Shown here piece by piece: positions 7,630-16,201 of a stretch of DNA of 64,000 bases. The DNA is from Geodermatophilus sabuli (GTDB lineage: Bacteria; Actinomycetota; Actinomycetes; Mycobacteriales; Geodermatophilaceae): contig NZ_OBDO01000002.1 in NCBI RefSeq assembly GCF_900215145.1, positions 186,001-250,000 on the forward strand. Direction: 5' to 3'. A program made the translations under genes and the position numbers. Every line of letters starts with the position of its first letter. The stretch's first letter is position 1. The notes under the pieces were generated by a model. It was not told the origin of the DNA. It saw nothing but the letters and a program-made list of their open reading frames with translations, and did not search any database.

Positions 7630-9320
7630 AGCGGCGAGTCCAGCAGGCCGGCGGCCACGAGCCCCGCGAGGACCAGCCCGAGCAGGGCCAGCAGGGACAG
7701 CCCCACCCGCCGCCAGCTCCACCGCTGCATGCGCACCGGGGGCAGCCGGTAGGGCAGCAGCCCCAGGAAGTCGGCGTGCAGGTCGCGGCTGTCGGCCCGC
7801 AGGCAGCGGCGCAGCTGCGTGGGCATGGTCATCCCGCGGGTGGCGGCGAAGGCCTCGGCGATCTCCTCGTCGGAGAAGCGGACCCGCGCCCGGGCGTGGA
7901 CCCGCGCGGCGTCGGTGCGCAGCGCGAGCACCAGCATCATGTTGGCCAGGTCCACCGCCTGCCGCCACGGGCTCGGCCGGATCTCGGCGAAGGCGGAGTC
8001 GATGAGGTAGAGGGTGCCGTCGCGCACCAGGACGTTGGCCGGCTTGACGTCGCGGTGCGCCACGCCGATGTCCCACATCCGCCGCACCACGGCCAGCCCC
8101 TGGTCGACGACCGCGTCGTCGATGTCGGCGTCGCCGATCTCCTGGGCACCCAGGAGGAACTCCGTGACCAGCAGGTACTCGCGTTCCGGGGTGATCTCCA
8201 CGATCCCCATGGGCTGGGGCACGGGCAGCCCGGAGTCGGTGAACAGCCGCAGCACGTAGTCCTCGTACTGCACCAGCCGGCGCACGGTGTGGAACGGCTT
8301 CTCGTCCTCCAGCCCGCCGTAGAGCAGCGTGCGGGCCAGCTTGAACCACCGGTCGGACCGGACGTGGGTGGCGGCGTACAGCTTGCCGAACACGAAGCCC
8401 TCGCCGTCCTCGGCCTTGACCGTGATCCGCAGCGGCGTCGACCCGCCGGAGCCCTCCAGGTGGAACGGCTGCACCTCGGTGGCCAGCAGGCCCAGCTGGT
8501 CCTGCAGCGCCCGCACGATGGCCTCTCCCCGGGCGCCGGAGACGTCCAGGTGCGCCGGGCGGCCGCGGCGGTAGCGCACCGGGTGGACGTCGTTCGGGGT
8601 CATCAGCCGGAACGCGGCCAGCGGGGTGGCGACGCCGAGGACCACCCCGGCCACGATGCCGCTGGGGTGGTCCTGCGCCAGGTACAACCGGGAGGCCACG
8701 GTGACCGCCAGCAGACCGACGACCACCCACTTGCCGATCGTGCGGGACCGGCCGGCCGGCACGAGGGCGTACACGGTGCTCACCAGGAACGCGGACAGCA
8801 CCGTCACCGGCAGTGACGGCATCGCGTAGCCCGACCACGACCCCAGCAGCTCGACCTCGAACGGGCGCGGCCGCCGCAGCAGCAGCGTGGCCAGGGAGCC
8901 GAGGTTCACCACGACCAGCGCCACGCCGACCCAGGTGAACAGGTGGTGCCAGCGGCGGAACACCACGAGGACGGCCAGGTTGGTCAACCACAGCCCGTGC
9001 ACCACCGGCGGTGTCGCCAGGACGCCGGCCGCCTCGGCGACCGTGGTGAGCCCGGGGGAGCGCAGCGTCGCGATCGCCTGCAGCACCCGCGTGTCCGCGA
9101 GGTCCACCAGCGGCACCTCGTCGGTGACGACGACCGCCGCCCAGCCGGCGAACACGGCGGCGGACAGGCCCAGCCACCACCGGCCGGAGGCGTTGAGGTG
9201 CCGGGGCAGCGGCGGGGGCTCACCGGAGGGGCGACGGCGCCGGCGGACACGCTGGATGCCCGGCGGACCGGGACGCCGGACCGGATCGGCCTCCGGGACG
9301 GCGTGCGGGGGCGACGCCAT
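7626..9320 (-). CDS. Degenerate PAP2-like membrane domain fused to a kinase-like domain
   Basis: The product is about 564 aa. Residues 40-250 form a PAP2 (phosphatidate phosphatase) fold of membrane helices, but the catalytic set is lost: the Lys of K-x6-RP reads T, PSGH reads PSLP, and SR-x5-H-x3-D reads SR-x5-D-x3-G. Residues 280-520 are a protein-kinase-like fold with a candidate Lys (FVFGKLY), a complete catalytic loop HRDVKPAN at about 421 and a DSA triplet in place of DFG. A last membrane helix closes the protein. The ATG at 9320 is chosen because the frame further upstream runs into the divergent gene; its ribosome site is weak. It is translationally coupled to the lipoprotein and flippase-like genes. 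I infer lipid or glycan phosphorylation with a lipid-binding rather than hydrolytic PAP2 part. Confidence 0.8.
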   Translation of the reverse strand: MASPPHAVPEADPVRRPGPPGIQRVRRRRRPSGEPPPLPRHLNASGRWWLGLSAAVFAGWAAVVVTDEVPLVDLADTRVLQAIATLRSPGLTTVAEAAGVLATPPVVHGLWLTNLAVLVVFRRWHHLFTWVGVALVVVNLGSLATLLLRRPRPFEVELLGSWSGYAMPSLPVTVLSAFLVSTVYALVPAGRSRTIGKWVVVGLLAVTVASRLYLAQDHPSGIVAGVVLGVATPLAAFRLMTPNDVHPVRYRRGRPAHLDVSGARGEAIVRALQDQLGLLATEVQPFHLEGSGGSTPLRITVKAEDGEGFVFGKLYAATHVRSDRWFKLARTLLYGGLEDEKPFHTVRRLVQYEDYVLRLFTDSGLPVPQPMGIVEITPEREYLLVTEFLLGAQEIGDADIDDAVVDQGLAVVRRMWDIGVAHRDVKPANVLVRDGTLYLIDSAFAEIRPSPWRQAVDLANMMLVLALRTDAARVHARARVRFSDEEIAEAFAATRGMTMPTQLRRCLRADSRDLHADFLGLLPYRLPPVRMQRWSWRRVGLSLLALLGLVLAGLVAAGLLDSPL

Positions 9321-9412
9321 GCCGACCGATGCTGCCCCTGACCCGGCGCCGGGTCCATCGAAATCGTCGCCGTCCCCGGTTAGCGTTGCTCCGGACGGCG
9401 GGAGGAGGCCCG

Positions 9413-10318
9413 ATGCGGTGTCGCCGAGCCGTCCTCCCGGTGGTCGCCGTGCTCCTCGCGCTGCTGACCGCCTGCGGGTCGACGTCGCCCGCCCCGGCAC
9501 CGGCGGCGCAGGAGGCGGTCCGCATCGCCTCCTACGACTTCACCGAGAACCAGATCCTGGCCGAGGTGTACGCCGAGGCGGTCCGCCGCGCCGGGCTGCC
9601 GGTGGACGTGCAGCACGGCACCGGCACGCGCGAGGTGGTGCTGCCGGCGCTGGAGCAGGGCGTGGTCGACGTCGTCGTCGACTACCTGGGCGCCGCGCTG
9701 GAGTTCGTCGACCCCGGTGGGCCGGCGGTCCCCCGGGAGCCCGAGCACCTGCACGCCGCCCTGGGCCGGGTCATGGGGCAGCGCGGGGCCACCGTGCTCG
9801 CCGCGGCCGATGCCGAGGACCAGAACGGCTTCGTCGTCCGCGCCGCCTTCGCCGAGCAGCGGGGCGTCACCCGGCTGTCCGACCTCGCCCCGCTCGCCCC
9901 GGGGCTGGTGTTCGGCGGGCCCCCCGAGTGCCCGGAGCGGCGGTACTGCCTGCCCGGGCTGCGCGAGGTCTACGGCCTGCAGTTCGGCCAGGTGCTGCCG
10001 ATGCCGACCCGCTCGGCGACGGCGGAGGCGGTGCTGGCCGGGACGATCGACGTCGGGATGCTGGAGACGACCGACGCCCGGCTGGCCGCCGCCCCCCTGG
10101 TGCTGCTGGAGGACGACCGCGGGCTGCAGCCGCACGAGAACGTGGTGCCGATCGTGCGCACCGCGGTCCTGGAGCGGGTGGGGGAGGGCCTGCGGGAGGC
10201 GCTGGACGCGGTCAGCGCCCGGCTGGACCGGGCCGACCTGGTGCGGCTCAACCGCCTGGTGGTCCTCGACGGGAAGACCCCCGCCGAGGCAGCGGCGCTG
10301 TGGTGGGCCGGCCGCTGA
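9413..10318 (+). CDS. Osmoprotectant (glycine betaine/choline) ABC transporter substrate-binding lipoprotein
   Basis: This 301-aa precursor has a signal peptide and lipobox LLTACGS (Cys about 22). The mature protein begins with a type II periplasmic-binding fold typical of OpuAC/ProX/OsmF: VRIASYDFTENQILAEVYAEA near residue 40, and the dyad of domains with VDVVVDYLGAALE and DVGMLETTDARL. Its role would be capture of quaternary amines or related solutes outside the membrane. The ATG at 9413 follows GGAGGAGG. No permease or ATPase gene is adjacent, so it must pair with a transporter encoded elsewhere. It is divergent from the PAP2-kinase operon across 92 bases, which holds both promoters. Confidence 0.85.
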   Translation: MRCRRAVLPVVAVLLALLTACGSTSPAPAPAAQEAVRIASYDFTENQILAEVYAEAVRRAGLPVDVQHGTGTREVVLPALEQGVVDVVVDYLGAALEFVDPGGPAVPREPEHLHAALGRVMGQRGATVLAAADAEDQNGFVVRAAFAEQRGVTRLSDLAPLAPGLVFGGPPECPERRYCLPGLREVYGLQFGQVLPMPTRSATAEAVLAGTIDVGMLETTDARLAAAPLVLLEDDRGLQPHENVVPIVRTAVLERVGEGLREALDAVSARLDRADLVRLNRLVVLDGKTPAEAAALWWAGR

Positions 10319-10388
10319 GCGTGCATGCCGGGGGCCCCGCCCGGGCAGGACGAGGCATCGCCGACCCGCACGAGCTGAGGAGCCTGCC

Positions 10389-11096
10389 GTGGGCAGATCG
10401 ATCGCCGACCAGACGGTGGAGGAGCTCGGGGGGCCGGGCAGCGTCCTGGTCCGCCAGCGCCGGGACCACGTCGACCTGGACCGGCTGTTGCACGAGCTGG
10501 AGGGCACCACCGGGCAGGCGCAGGAGGAGGTGCTCACCCGCATCGACCGCCTGGTGTTCAGCCACGCCTTCGCCGAGGAGTCGGTGCTGTGGCCGGTGCT
10601 GCGCCGGGTCCTGCCCGACGGCGAGGCGCTGACCCTGCGGGTGGAGGAGGAACACCAGGAGGTCAACGAGCTGGTGACCGAGCTGGAGACCCTCGGTCAC
10701 GACGACCCGCGCCGCGCGCAGCGGCTGTCCCGGCTGGTCGAGGTGCTGCGCGAGGACGTCCGCGACGAGGAGGACGTCCTGTTCCCGCGCCTGCAGGAGA
10801 AACTGGACCCGGCGCAGCTGCGGCGGCTGGGCCGGCAGTGGGAGGTCGTCCGGCGGGTCTCGCCCACCCGCCCGCACCCGATGGTCTCCCGACGGCCGCC
10901 CGGCAACGCGCTGTCGGCACTGCCGCTGTCGGTGCTCGACCGCAGCCGGGACGTCGTCGACGCCGTCGTCCGGCGGGTGCCCGAACGGCTCGCGCCGGCC
11001 GGGAAGGCGGTCAGCCGCGGCCTGGCCGGGCTCGCCGGCCTGGTGGAGCGGGTGCCGGTCGCCCGCCGCGGGGACCGCCCGCCGACGTCCCGCTGA
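10389..11096 (+). CDS. Hemerythrin HHE cation-binding domain protein
   Basis: The GTG start at 10389 follows GAGGAG at seven bases and gives 235 aa. Residues 20-150 show the HHE pattern: HVDLDRLLHEL, FSHAFAEESVLWPVL, EEEHQEVNELV and a final RDEEDVLFPRL, which supply His and acidic ligands for a di-iron site in a four-helix bundle. The C-terminal 80 residues are basic and helical without a known motif. Such proteins bind oxygen, nitric oxide or iron in the cytoplasm and are common stress proteins in actinobacteria. It follows the substrate-binding protein gene after 70 bases and ends at a strong terminator. Confidence 0.88.
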   Translation: MGRSIADQTVEELGGPGSVLVRQRRDHVDLDRLLHELEGTTGQAQEEVLTRIDRLVFSHAFAEESVLWPVLRRVLPDGEALTLRVEEEHQEVNELVTELETLGHDDPRRAQRLSRLVEVLREDVRDEEDVLFPRLQEKLDPAQLRRLGRQWEVVRRVSPTRPHPMVSRRPPGNALSALPLSVLDRSRDVVDAVVRRVPERLAPAGKAVSRGLAGLAGLVERVPVARRGDRPPTSR

Positions 11097-11098
11097 AG

Positions 11099-11137
11099 CG
11101 ACGAGGGCCCCTCCCCGTGGGGGAGGGGCCCTCGTCG
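11099..11137. terminator. Bidirectional hairpin terminator
   Basis: A perfect 18-bp stem (11099-11116 with 11120-11137) with a three-base GTG loop lies three bases after the hemerythrin stop and 17 bases before the end of the converging YihY gene. Both strands give the same structure, so it serves both transcripts. There is no U-tract. Confidence 0.9.
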
Positions 11138-11153
11138 TGCGCGGCTGCTCGGT

Positions 11154-12194
11154 TCAGGTGGTCTGCTGGGGCTTGGGGTCCGAGCGGGCGTCGAGCTGGA
11201 TCTCCTTGTCCGCCCGCGGCACGCCCGCCTTGAGCTCCTTGGTCCGCTCGATCTCCGCGTCGAGCTCGATGCCGAACAGCAGGGCCACGTTGGTCAGCCA
11301 GAACCAGACCAGGAAGATGACCACACCGGCCAGCGCCCCGTAGGTCTTGTTGTAGCTGCCGAAGTTGGCCACGTAGAAGGCGAACAACGCCGACGCCACG
11401 GCCCACACCAGGATGGCCACGGCCGCGCCGGGGCTCACGAAGCGGAAGCCGCGCAGCCGGACGTTCGGCGTCGCGTAGTACAGGACGGCGATCATCAGGC
11501 CGACCAGGACGACGATCACCGGCCACTTGGCGATGTTCCAGACCGTCGTGACGCCGCTGCCCAGGCCGAGGGCCTGCCCGACGGCGTCGGCGACCGGGCC
11601 GCTGAGCACGACCGCGGCGACGATGACGGCGGCGAACAGCACGCCGATGAGGGTCACCAGCAGCTGCAGCGGCTTGAGCTTCCAGACCTTCCGGCCCTCG
11701 GGCGTCTCGTACACGATGTTGGCGGCGCGGGTGAACGCGCCGACGTACCCCGATGCCGACCAGATGGCCGCGGCCAGACCGATGACCAGGCCGAGGCCGG
11801 CGGTGGCCGTGTTGGACGCGATCTGCTCGATGACCGGGTTGATCGTCGCCGCGGCGGACCCCGGCACGATCGTGGTGAGCGCGTCGGAGAGCTGGTCCGG
11901 GTCGACCAGCAGGCCGACGATCGACACCAGGGCGATCAGCGCCGGGAACAGCGCCAGCACGCCGTAGTAGGTGAGCGCGGCCGCCCAGTCGGTGAGGTTG
12001 TCCTCGCTGAACTCCTTGACCGTGCGCTTCAGGGTGCCGCCGGTCGTCGGCTTCGGATCCGCGCCGGTGGGCGCGTAGTCGGCGCGGGTGCCGCTGACCT
12101 TGTCGTCGTCGGGGGCGGGGTCGCCGGCCGCGTTGCCGGAGAACCGGGTGTCCTTCGCGGTGGTGTCGCCGCGGGAGCCGGTGGAGCGGGCCAT
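11154..12194 (-). CDS. YihY/BrkB family inner membrane protein
   Basis: The product is 346 aa. A disordered, charged N-terminus of about 55 residues is followed by the family start (FSEDNLTDWAAALTYYGVLALFPALIAL) and six hydrophobic helices, with the characteristic IWSASGYVGAFTRAANIVY and VSPGAAVAILVWAVASALF segments. The family includes the misnamed ribonuclease BN and BrkB; its biochemical role is unsettled. The ATG at 12194 follows GGAGGA at seven bases. It ends at the bidirectional terminator and lies 100 bases downstream of the MFS gene on the same strand. Confidence 0.92.
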   Translation of the reverse strand: MARSTGSRGDTTAKDTRFSGNAAGDPAPDDDKVSGTRADYAPTGADPKPTTGGTLKRTVKEFSEDNLTDWAAALTYYGVLALFPALIALVSIVGLLVDPDQLSDALTTIVPGSAAATINPVIEQIASNTATAGLGLVIGLAAAIWSASGYVGAFTRAANIVYETPEGRKVWKLKPLQLLVTLIGVLFAAVIVAAVVLSGPVADAVGQALGLGSGVTTVWNIAKWPVIVVLVGLMIAVLYYATPNVRLRGFRFVSPGAAVAILVWAVASALFAFYVANFGSYNKTYGALAGVVIFLVWFWLTNVALLFGIELDAEIERTKELKAGVPRADKEIQLDARSDPKPQQTT

Positions 12195-12294
12195 TCGTTC
12201 GTCCTCCGGTCGGGTGGGAACTCGTCAGCACGTGGGTTCCCCGGACGGCTCCGTTCCATGCAGGTCGGTGGCGTGTCGCGACCGCTCCGTGACC

Positions 12295-13836
12295 TCAGCG
12301 CAGGCCGCTGACGGGCGACCACTCACCGGCCGCCGCCGTCGCCTGCTCGACGTCGGCCAGCCGGTCCGGACCGCCGCGGCCCCGCCGCCCGGCCAGTCCG
12401 GCGGCGCTCAGCAGGACCACCGCGGCGGCTCCCCCCGCGCCCACGAGGGCCACCGCGGTGAACGCCGCGGCCGACGGGAAGCCGGTGGCGGGGTCCACGC
12501 CCGCGGCCAGCACGGCGACGGTCACCGTGCTCCCGACGGCCTGCCCCACCGAGCGGGCGATGGAGTTCACCGCGTTGGCCACCCCGGTCTCCTCGGGCCG
12601 GACGGCCGACACCACCAGCGCGGGCAGGGCGGCGTAGGCCACGGTGGCCCAGAGCTGGGTCAGCAGACCGGCGACGACCACCTGCCACGCGACGTCGCGG
12701 AGCAGCGCCAGCAGCAGGAAGCCGGCCAGGCCGCAGGCCGCACCGGTGAGCAGGGTGGGCAGCCCGCCGGCACGGGCGACGACCCGCCCCGCCACCGGCG
12801 CCAGCAGCACGCCGGCCAGACCCCCCGGCAGCAGGAAGACCACGGCCGCCTCCACCACGGAGGCGCCGAACCCGTAGCCGGCGGCCTCCGGCGGCGTCTG
12901 CACGAACTGGAGGACGGCGAGGAAGGAGGCGAACAGGCCGATGCCGGTCATCACCCCGGCGAGGTTGGGCACCAGCGTGCGGGGGTCGGCCAGCATCGCC
13001 GGACGGACCAGCGGGTCCTCCCGGTGCCGCTGGAGCAGCACCCACCCGGCCAGGACGACGGCGGCCCCCACCGCACAGCCGACCGTCGCGGGTGAGCCCC
13101 AGCCCCAGGAATTGCCCTGCGACACCGGCAGCAGCAGGAGGACCAGGCCGCACGCCAGGACGACGGCGCCCCACCAGTCGACCCGGCCCGACCCCGTCGC
13201 CGGACGGCGGGGCAGGACGAGGACGACGAGCACCAGCGCGGTGACGGCCGCGGCCAGGCCGATCCAGAACGGCCGGTGGTAGTCCCCGCCGTCCCGGGTG
13301 AGCAGCGCCGCGGCGACCAGGCCGACGACGCCCCCGACGGCCAGCGTGCTGCTGACGACGGACATGCCGACGCTGAGCCGGGCCGCGGGCAGCTCGCGGC
13401 GCAGCACGCTGATGGACAGGGGGAAGAGCCCGTAGGAGACGCCTTGCAGCACGCGGGCCGCGATCAGCGCCGGCAGTGAGGACGTCAGCAGGGCCAGCAG
13501 CGTGCCCGCGGTCATCGCGACCAGGATGCCGATCATCACCGGGCGCTCGCCCCAGGTGTCGCCGAGCCGGCCGAGGACGGGCGTGGAGACGGCGGCTGCC
13601 AGCAGGTTCGCGGTCAGCACCCACCCGGCCGCGGCCGGGGAGACGCCCAGCTGGTCGCCGATGGCGTCCAGGATGGGCACGACCAGGCTCTGCAGCAGCG
13701 AGAGCGCGGTCGTGCCCAGGGCGAGGGTGGCGACCAGCAGCCCGGCCCGGGGCCCGCGGCGGCGCTGCGCCGCGGTGTCGTCGTCGGCGGGCACGCGGGG
13801 ATGAGACCACGGCCGGGACGCGCTCGGCGCGGTCAC
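12295..13836 (-). CDS. MFS drug-type exporter (DHA2-like, about 14 helices)
   Basis: With the GTG at 13836 the protein has 513 aa. It shows motif A-like G-R-L-G-D-T-W-G-E-R-P near residue 90, RVLQGVSYGLFPL (motif C region) and about 14 hydrophobic helices, as in EmrB/QacA-type proton-coupled exporters. It is likely to sit in the cytoplasmic membrane and export a hydrophobic compound; the substrate cannot be read from sequence. The start is uncertain: GGGGGA precedes the chosen GTG, while the frame stays open to 14046 through low-quality sequence. There is no adjacent regulator. The second MFS gene at 16202 is of the same class but not a close copy. Confidence 0.85.
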   Translation of the reverse strand: MTAPSASRPWSHPRVPADDDTAAQRRRGPRAGLLVATLALGTTALSLLQSLVVPILDAIGDQLGVSPAAAGWVLTANLLAAAVSTPVLGRLGDTWGERPVMIGILVAMTAGTLLALLTSSLPALIAARVLQGVSYGLFPLSISVLRRELPAARLSVGMSVVSSTLAVGGVVGLVAAALLTRDGGDYHRPFWIGLAAAVTALVLVVLVLPRRPATGSGRVDWWGAVVLACGLVLLLLPVSQGNSWGWGSPATVGCAVGAAVVLAGWVLLQRHREDPLVRPAMLADPRTLVPNLAGVMTGIGLFASFLAVLQFVQTPPEAAGYGFGASVVEAAVVFLLPGGLAGVLLAPVAGRVVARAGGLPTLLTGAACGLAGFLLLALLRDVAWQVVVAGLLTQLWATVAYAALPALVVSAVRPEETGVANAVNSIARSVGQAVGSTVTVAVLAAGVDPATGFPSAAAFTAVALVGAGGAAAVVLLSAAGLAGRRGRGGPDRLADVEQATAAAGEWSPVSGLR

Positions 13837-13994
13837 CCGGCGTCCCCCGATGGGGTGGGGTCGGCCGCGGAGTGTCAGGAAGACCTCACGTTCCGACGAT
13901 TGAGACGGCAGTCGGCGGGGGAAGACATGGCCCGACGACGTGCCGCCGGCCTCGCCCGGCGGCTCAGCCGAGAGAACAGCAGGGGGATGTACTG

Positions 13995-14183
13995 ATGGTG
14001 TTGTGGCCGGCCGTGACCCTGATCGGGTTCCTGGTCCTGACCGCACTGGTGATCGTCATGGGCACCTCGTCCACGGCACGCTACGAACGGGAGAAGAGCG
14101 CCGCGGCCGCCGCCCGTTCCACCACCCGCCTCCCCGGCCGGTCCGCCGCGGCCGAGCCGGTGGGCGCCGCCCGCGCCGCCTGA
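13995..14183 (+). CDS. Small single-helix membrane protein (62 aa)
   Basis: The ATG at 13995 starts a 62-aa protein whose first 25 residues are one membrane helix (MVLWPAVTLIGFLVLTALV) followed by SSTARYERE and a short Ala/Arg tail. The helix and STARYE motif match the N-terminus of the 300-aa protein at 1943 almost residue for residue. A purine-rich AGGGGG is upstream. A 22-codon basic ORF (from ATG 13927, after GGGGGA) ends in TGATG over this start and may be a coupled leader; I do not list it separately. The function is unknown. Confidence 0.65.
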   Translation: MVLWPAVTLIGFLVLTALVIVMGTSSTARYEREKSAAAAARSTTRLPGRSAAAEPVGAARAA

Positions 14184-14201
14184 GAGGGGACCACCCCTCC
14201 C

Positions 14202-14227
14202 CCCACGCCTCGCACGCTCGGCGTGGG
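14202..14227. terminator. Hairpin between convergent genes
   Basis: An 8-bp stem CCCACGCC/GGCGTGGG (14202-14209 with 14220-14227) lies between the small membrane protein gene and the converging acyl-CoA dehydrogenase gene. It is weaker than the other terminators in the window and is assigned mainly by position. Confidence 0.5.
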
Positions 14228-14282
14228 CCCCTGAGGGGCGGCCGTTCCAGCACCTCAGCCGCGTGGGCGCGTGGGGTGCGGC

Positions 14283-16076
14283 TCAGAGCCAGGCCGCCGG
14301 GGTGTCGAGGACGGTGCGGTCCAGCGACTCCAGCAGGTCGAGGGTCACCGCGACCTTCGGCAGTTCGTGGCGGTGGAAGTACCGGGCCGCGGCCCGCTTG
14401 CCCTGGTGGAAGTCGCTGTCGTGGTCGCCGGTGGCCAGGACCTGGTCCAGCCACAGCCACGCGACCACCACGTGCCCGGCGGCCTCGAGGTAGGCGGTGG
14501 CGTTGGCGAGCGTGACCGCCGGGTCGTCCGCGCCCCACAGCGTCGCGGTCACCGCACCCAGCCGGGCCACGGCGGCGTCGAGGTCGGCGGCGTAGCCGGC
14601 CCACTCCGTGCCGGCCGCCCGCGCCGTCGTCGCGGTGATCGTCTGCCCGAGCAGCGCCAGCCCGGCCCCGCCCTCCATCACGACCTTGCGGCCCAGCAGG
14701 TCCAGGCCCTGGATGCCGGCGGTGCCCTCGTGGATCGGGTTGAGCCGGTTGTCCCGATAGAACTGCTCCACAGGGTGGTCGCGGGTGTAGCCGTAGCCGC
14801 CGTGCACCTGGATGGCCAGATCGTCGGCGACCGGCCCCCACTGCGAGGGCCAGGACTTCGCGATCGGGGTCAGCACCTCCAGCAGCAGGTGGGCGCGGGC
14901 CCGCTCGGCCTCGGAGCCGCCGGTCTGCTCCTCGTCGACCAGCCGCGCGCAGTACAGCGCCAGCGCCAGCCCGCCCTCCGCGTAGGACTTCGCGGCCAGC
15001 AGCATCCGCCGGACGTCGGTGTGCTCGACGATCGGCACCGGCGGCGTGGCCGGGTCGCGGTTCGTCGGCGGCCGGCCCTGGGTGCGGGTACGGGCGTACT
15101 CCAGCGCGTGCAGGTAGCCGGTGCAGGCCAGCGCCGCCGCCCCCGCCCCCACGCCGACCCGCGCCTCGTTCATCATGTGGAACATGTAGGTCAGGCCGCG
15201 GTGCTCCTCGCCCACGAGGTACCCGACCGCGCCGGCCCGCCCGCCGGGGGTGTGCACGCCCTCGCCGAAGTTGAGCAGGGTGTTCGTCGTCCCGCGGTAG
15301 CCCATCTTGTGGTTGAGCCCGGCGAGGACGACGTCGTTGCGCTCGCCGAGCGAGTCGTCGTCGCGCACCAGGTGCTTGGGGACGACGAACAGGGAGATGC
15401 CCTTCACGCCGGGCGGGCCTCCGGGGACCTTGGCCAGCACGAGGTGCACGATGTTCTCGCTCAGCTCGTGGTCGCCCGCGGAGATCCACATCTTGTTGCC
15501 GGTGAGCCGGTACGTGCCGTCGTCCTGCCGGTCGGCGCGGGTGGTGATGTCGGCCAGCGAGGAGCCCGCCTGGGGCTCCGACAGCGCCATCGTGCCGAAC
15601 CAGCGCCCCTCGAGCATCGGCCGCACGTAGGTGTCCACCTGCTCCCGGCTGCCGTGCGCGACCAGCAGCCGGGCGTTGGCCATGGTGAGGAACGGGTAGG
15701 CCGAGGTGCCGACGTTGGCCGCCTGGAACCACGCCATCGCGGCCTGGGCGACGGTGTGCGGCAGCTGCATGCCACCGAGCTCCTCGTCGAAGGTGCCGGC
15801 GATCAGCCCGGCGTCGGCGAAGACCCGCAGCGCCCGGCTCACCTCCGGGATCATCTCCACGCGCCCGTCGACCATCCGTGGCTCGTGCTCGTCGGCGGTG
15901 CGGTTGTGCGGGGCGAAGTGGTCGGTGGCGATCTGCTCGGCGAGCTCCAGCACGGCGTCGAAGGTCTCCCGCGAGTGCTCTGCGTGGCGGGGGCGCTTCG
16001 TGAGCTCCTCGACGGCCAGCCACTCGTGGAGCAGGAACTCCAGGTCGCGGCGGGACAGGATCAACGACGAGCGCAC
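14283..16076 (-). CDS. Acyl-CoA dehydrogenase (large, about 600-aa type)
   Basis: The GTG at 16076 follows TGGAGG at seven bases and gives 597 aa. The protein has the ACAD order: helical N-terminal domain, the flavin/substrate beta-domain segments TMALSEPQAGSSLADI and NKMWISAGDHEL, a C-terminal helical domain with GGYGYTRDHPVEQFYRDNRLNPIHEGTAGIQ (cited in parts: GGYGY, EGTAGIQ) and a C-terminal extension. This longer architecture is shared by FadE5-like and DmdC-like enzymes, so it should oxidise an acyl-CoA at the alpha-beta bond with FAD. The chain length of the substrate is not predictable. No ETF gene is adjacent. Confidence 0.92.
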   Translation of the reverse strand: MRSSLILSRRDLEFLLHEWLAVEELTKRPRHAEHSRETFDAVLELAEQIATDHFAPHNRTADEHEPRMVDGRVEMIPEVSRALRVFADAGLIAGTFDEELGGMQLPHTVAQAAMAWFQAANVGTSAYPFLTMANARLLVAHGSREQVDTYVRPMLEGRWFGTMALSEPQAGSSLADITTRADRQDDGTYRLTGNKMWISAGDHELSENIVHLVLAKVPGGPPGVKGISLFVVPKHLVRDDDSLGERNDVVLAGLNHKMGYRGTTNTLLNFGEGVHTPGGRAGAVGYLVGEEHRGLTYMFHMMNEARVGVGAGAAALACTGYLHALEYARTRTQGRPPTNRDPATPPVPIVEHTDVRRMLLAAKSYAEGGLALALYCARLVDEEQTGGSEAERARAHLLLEVLTPIAKSWPSQWGPVADDLAIQVHGGYGYTRDHPVEQFYRDNRLNPIHEGTAGIQGLDLLGRKVVMEGGAGLALLGQTITATTARAAGTEWAGYAADLDAAVARLGAVTATLWGADDPAVTLANATAYLEAAGHVVVAWLWLDQVLATGDHDSDFHQGKRAAARYFHRHELPKVAVTLDLLESLDRTVLDTPAAWL

Positions 16077-16201
16077 GGGGTGCCTCCAGGAACGGGGTGC
16101 GGGAGCCGCCGCCACAGTAGGCGCGGGTCGTGGCACGGCGGTCACGGTCGCCCAGCGGTTGCCCCCGCCGGACGACCGGCCCGCCCGAGCCGCGGGGTCG
16201 G

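Noticed and set aside
7626..9320. Active PAP2 phosphatase
   Set aside because: Lys, both His and the Asp of the three PAP2 motifs are substituted.
13801..13926. Longer version of the 22-codon basic ORF before the small membrane protein
   Set aside because: Arg/Pro-rich, no start signal, and it overlaps the promoter region of the divergent MFS gene.
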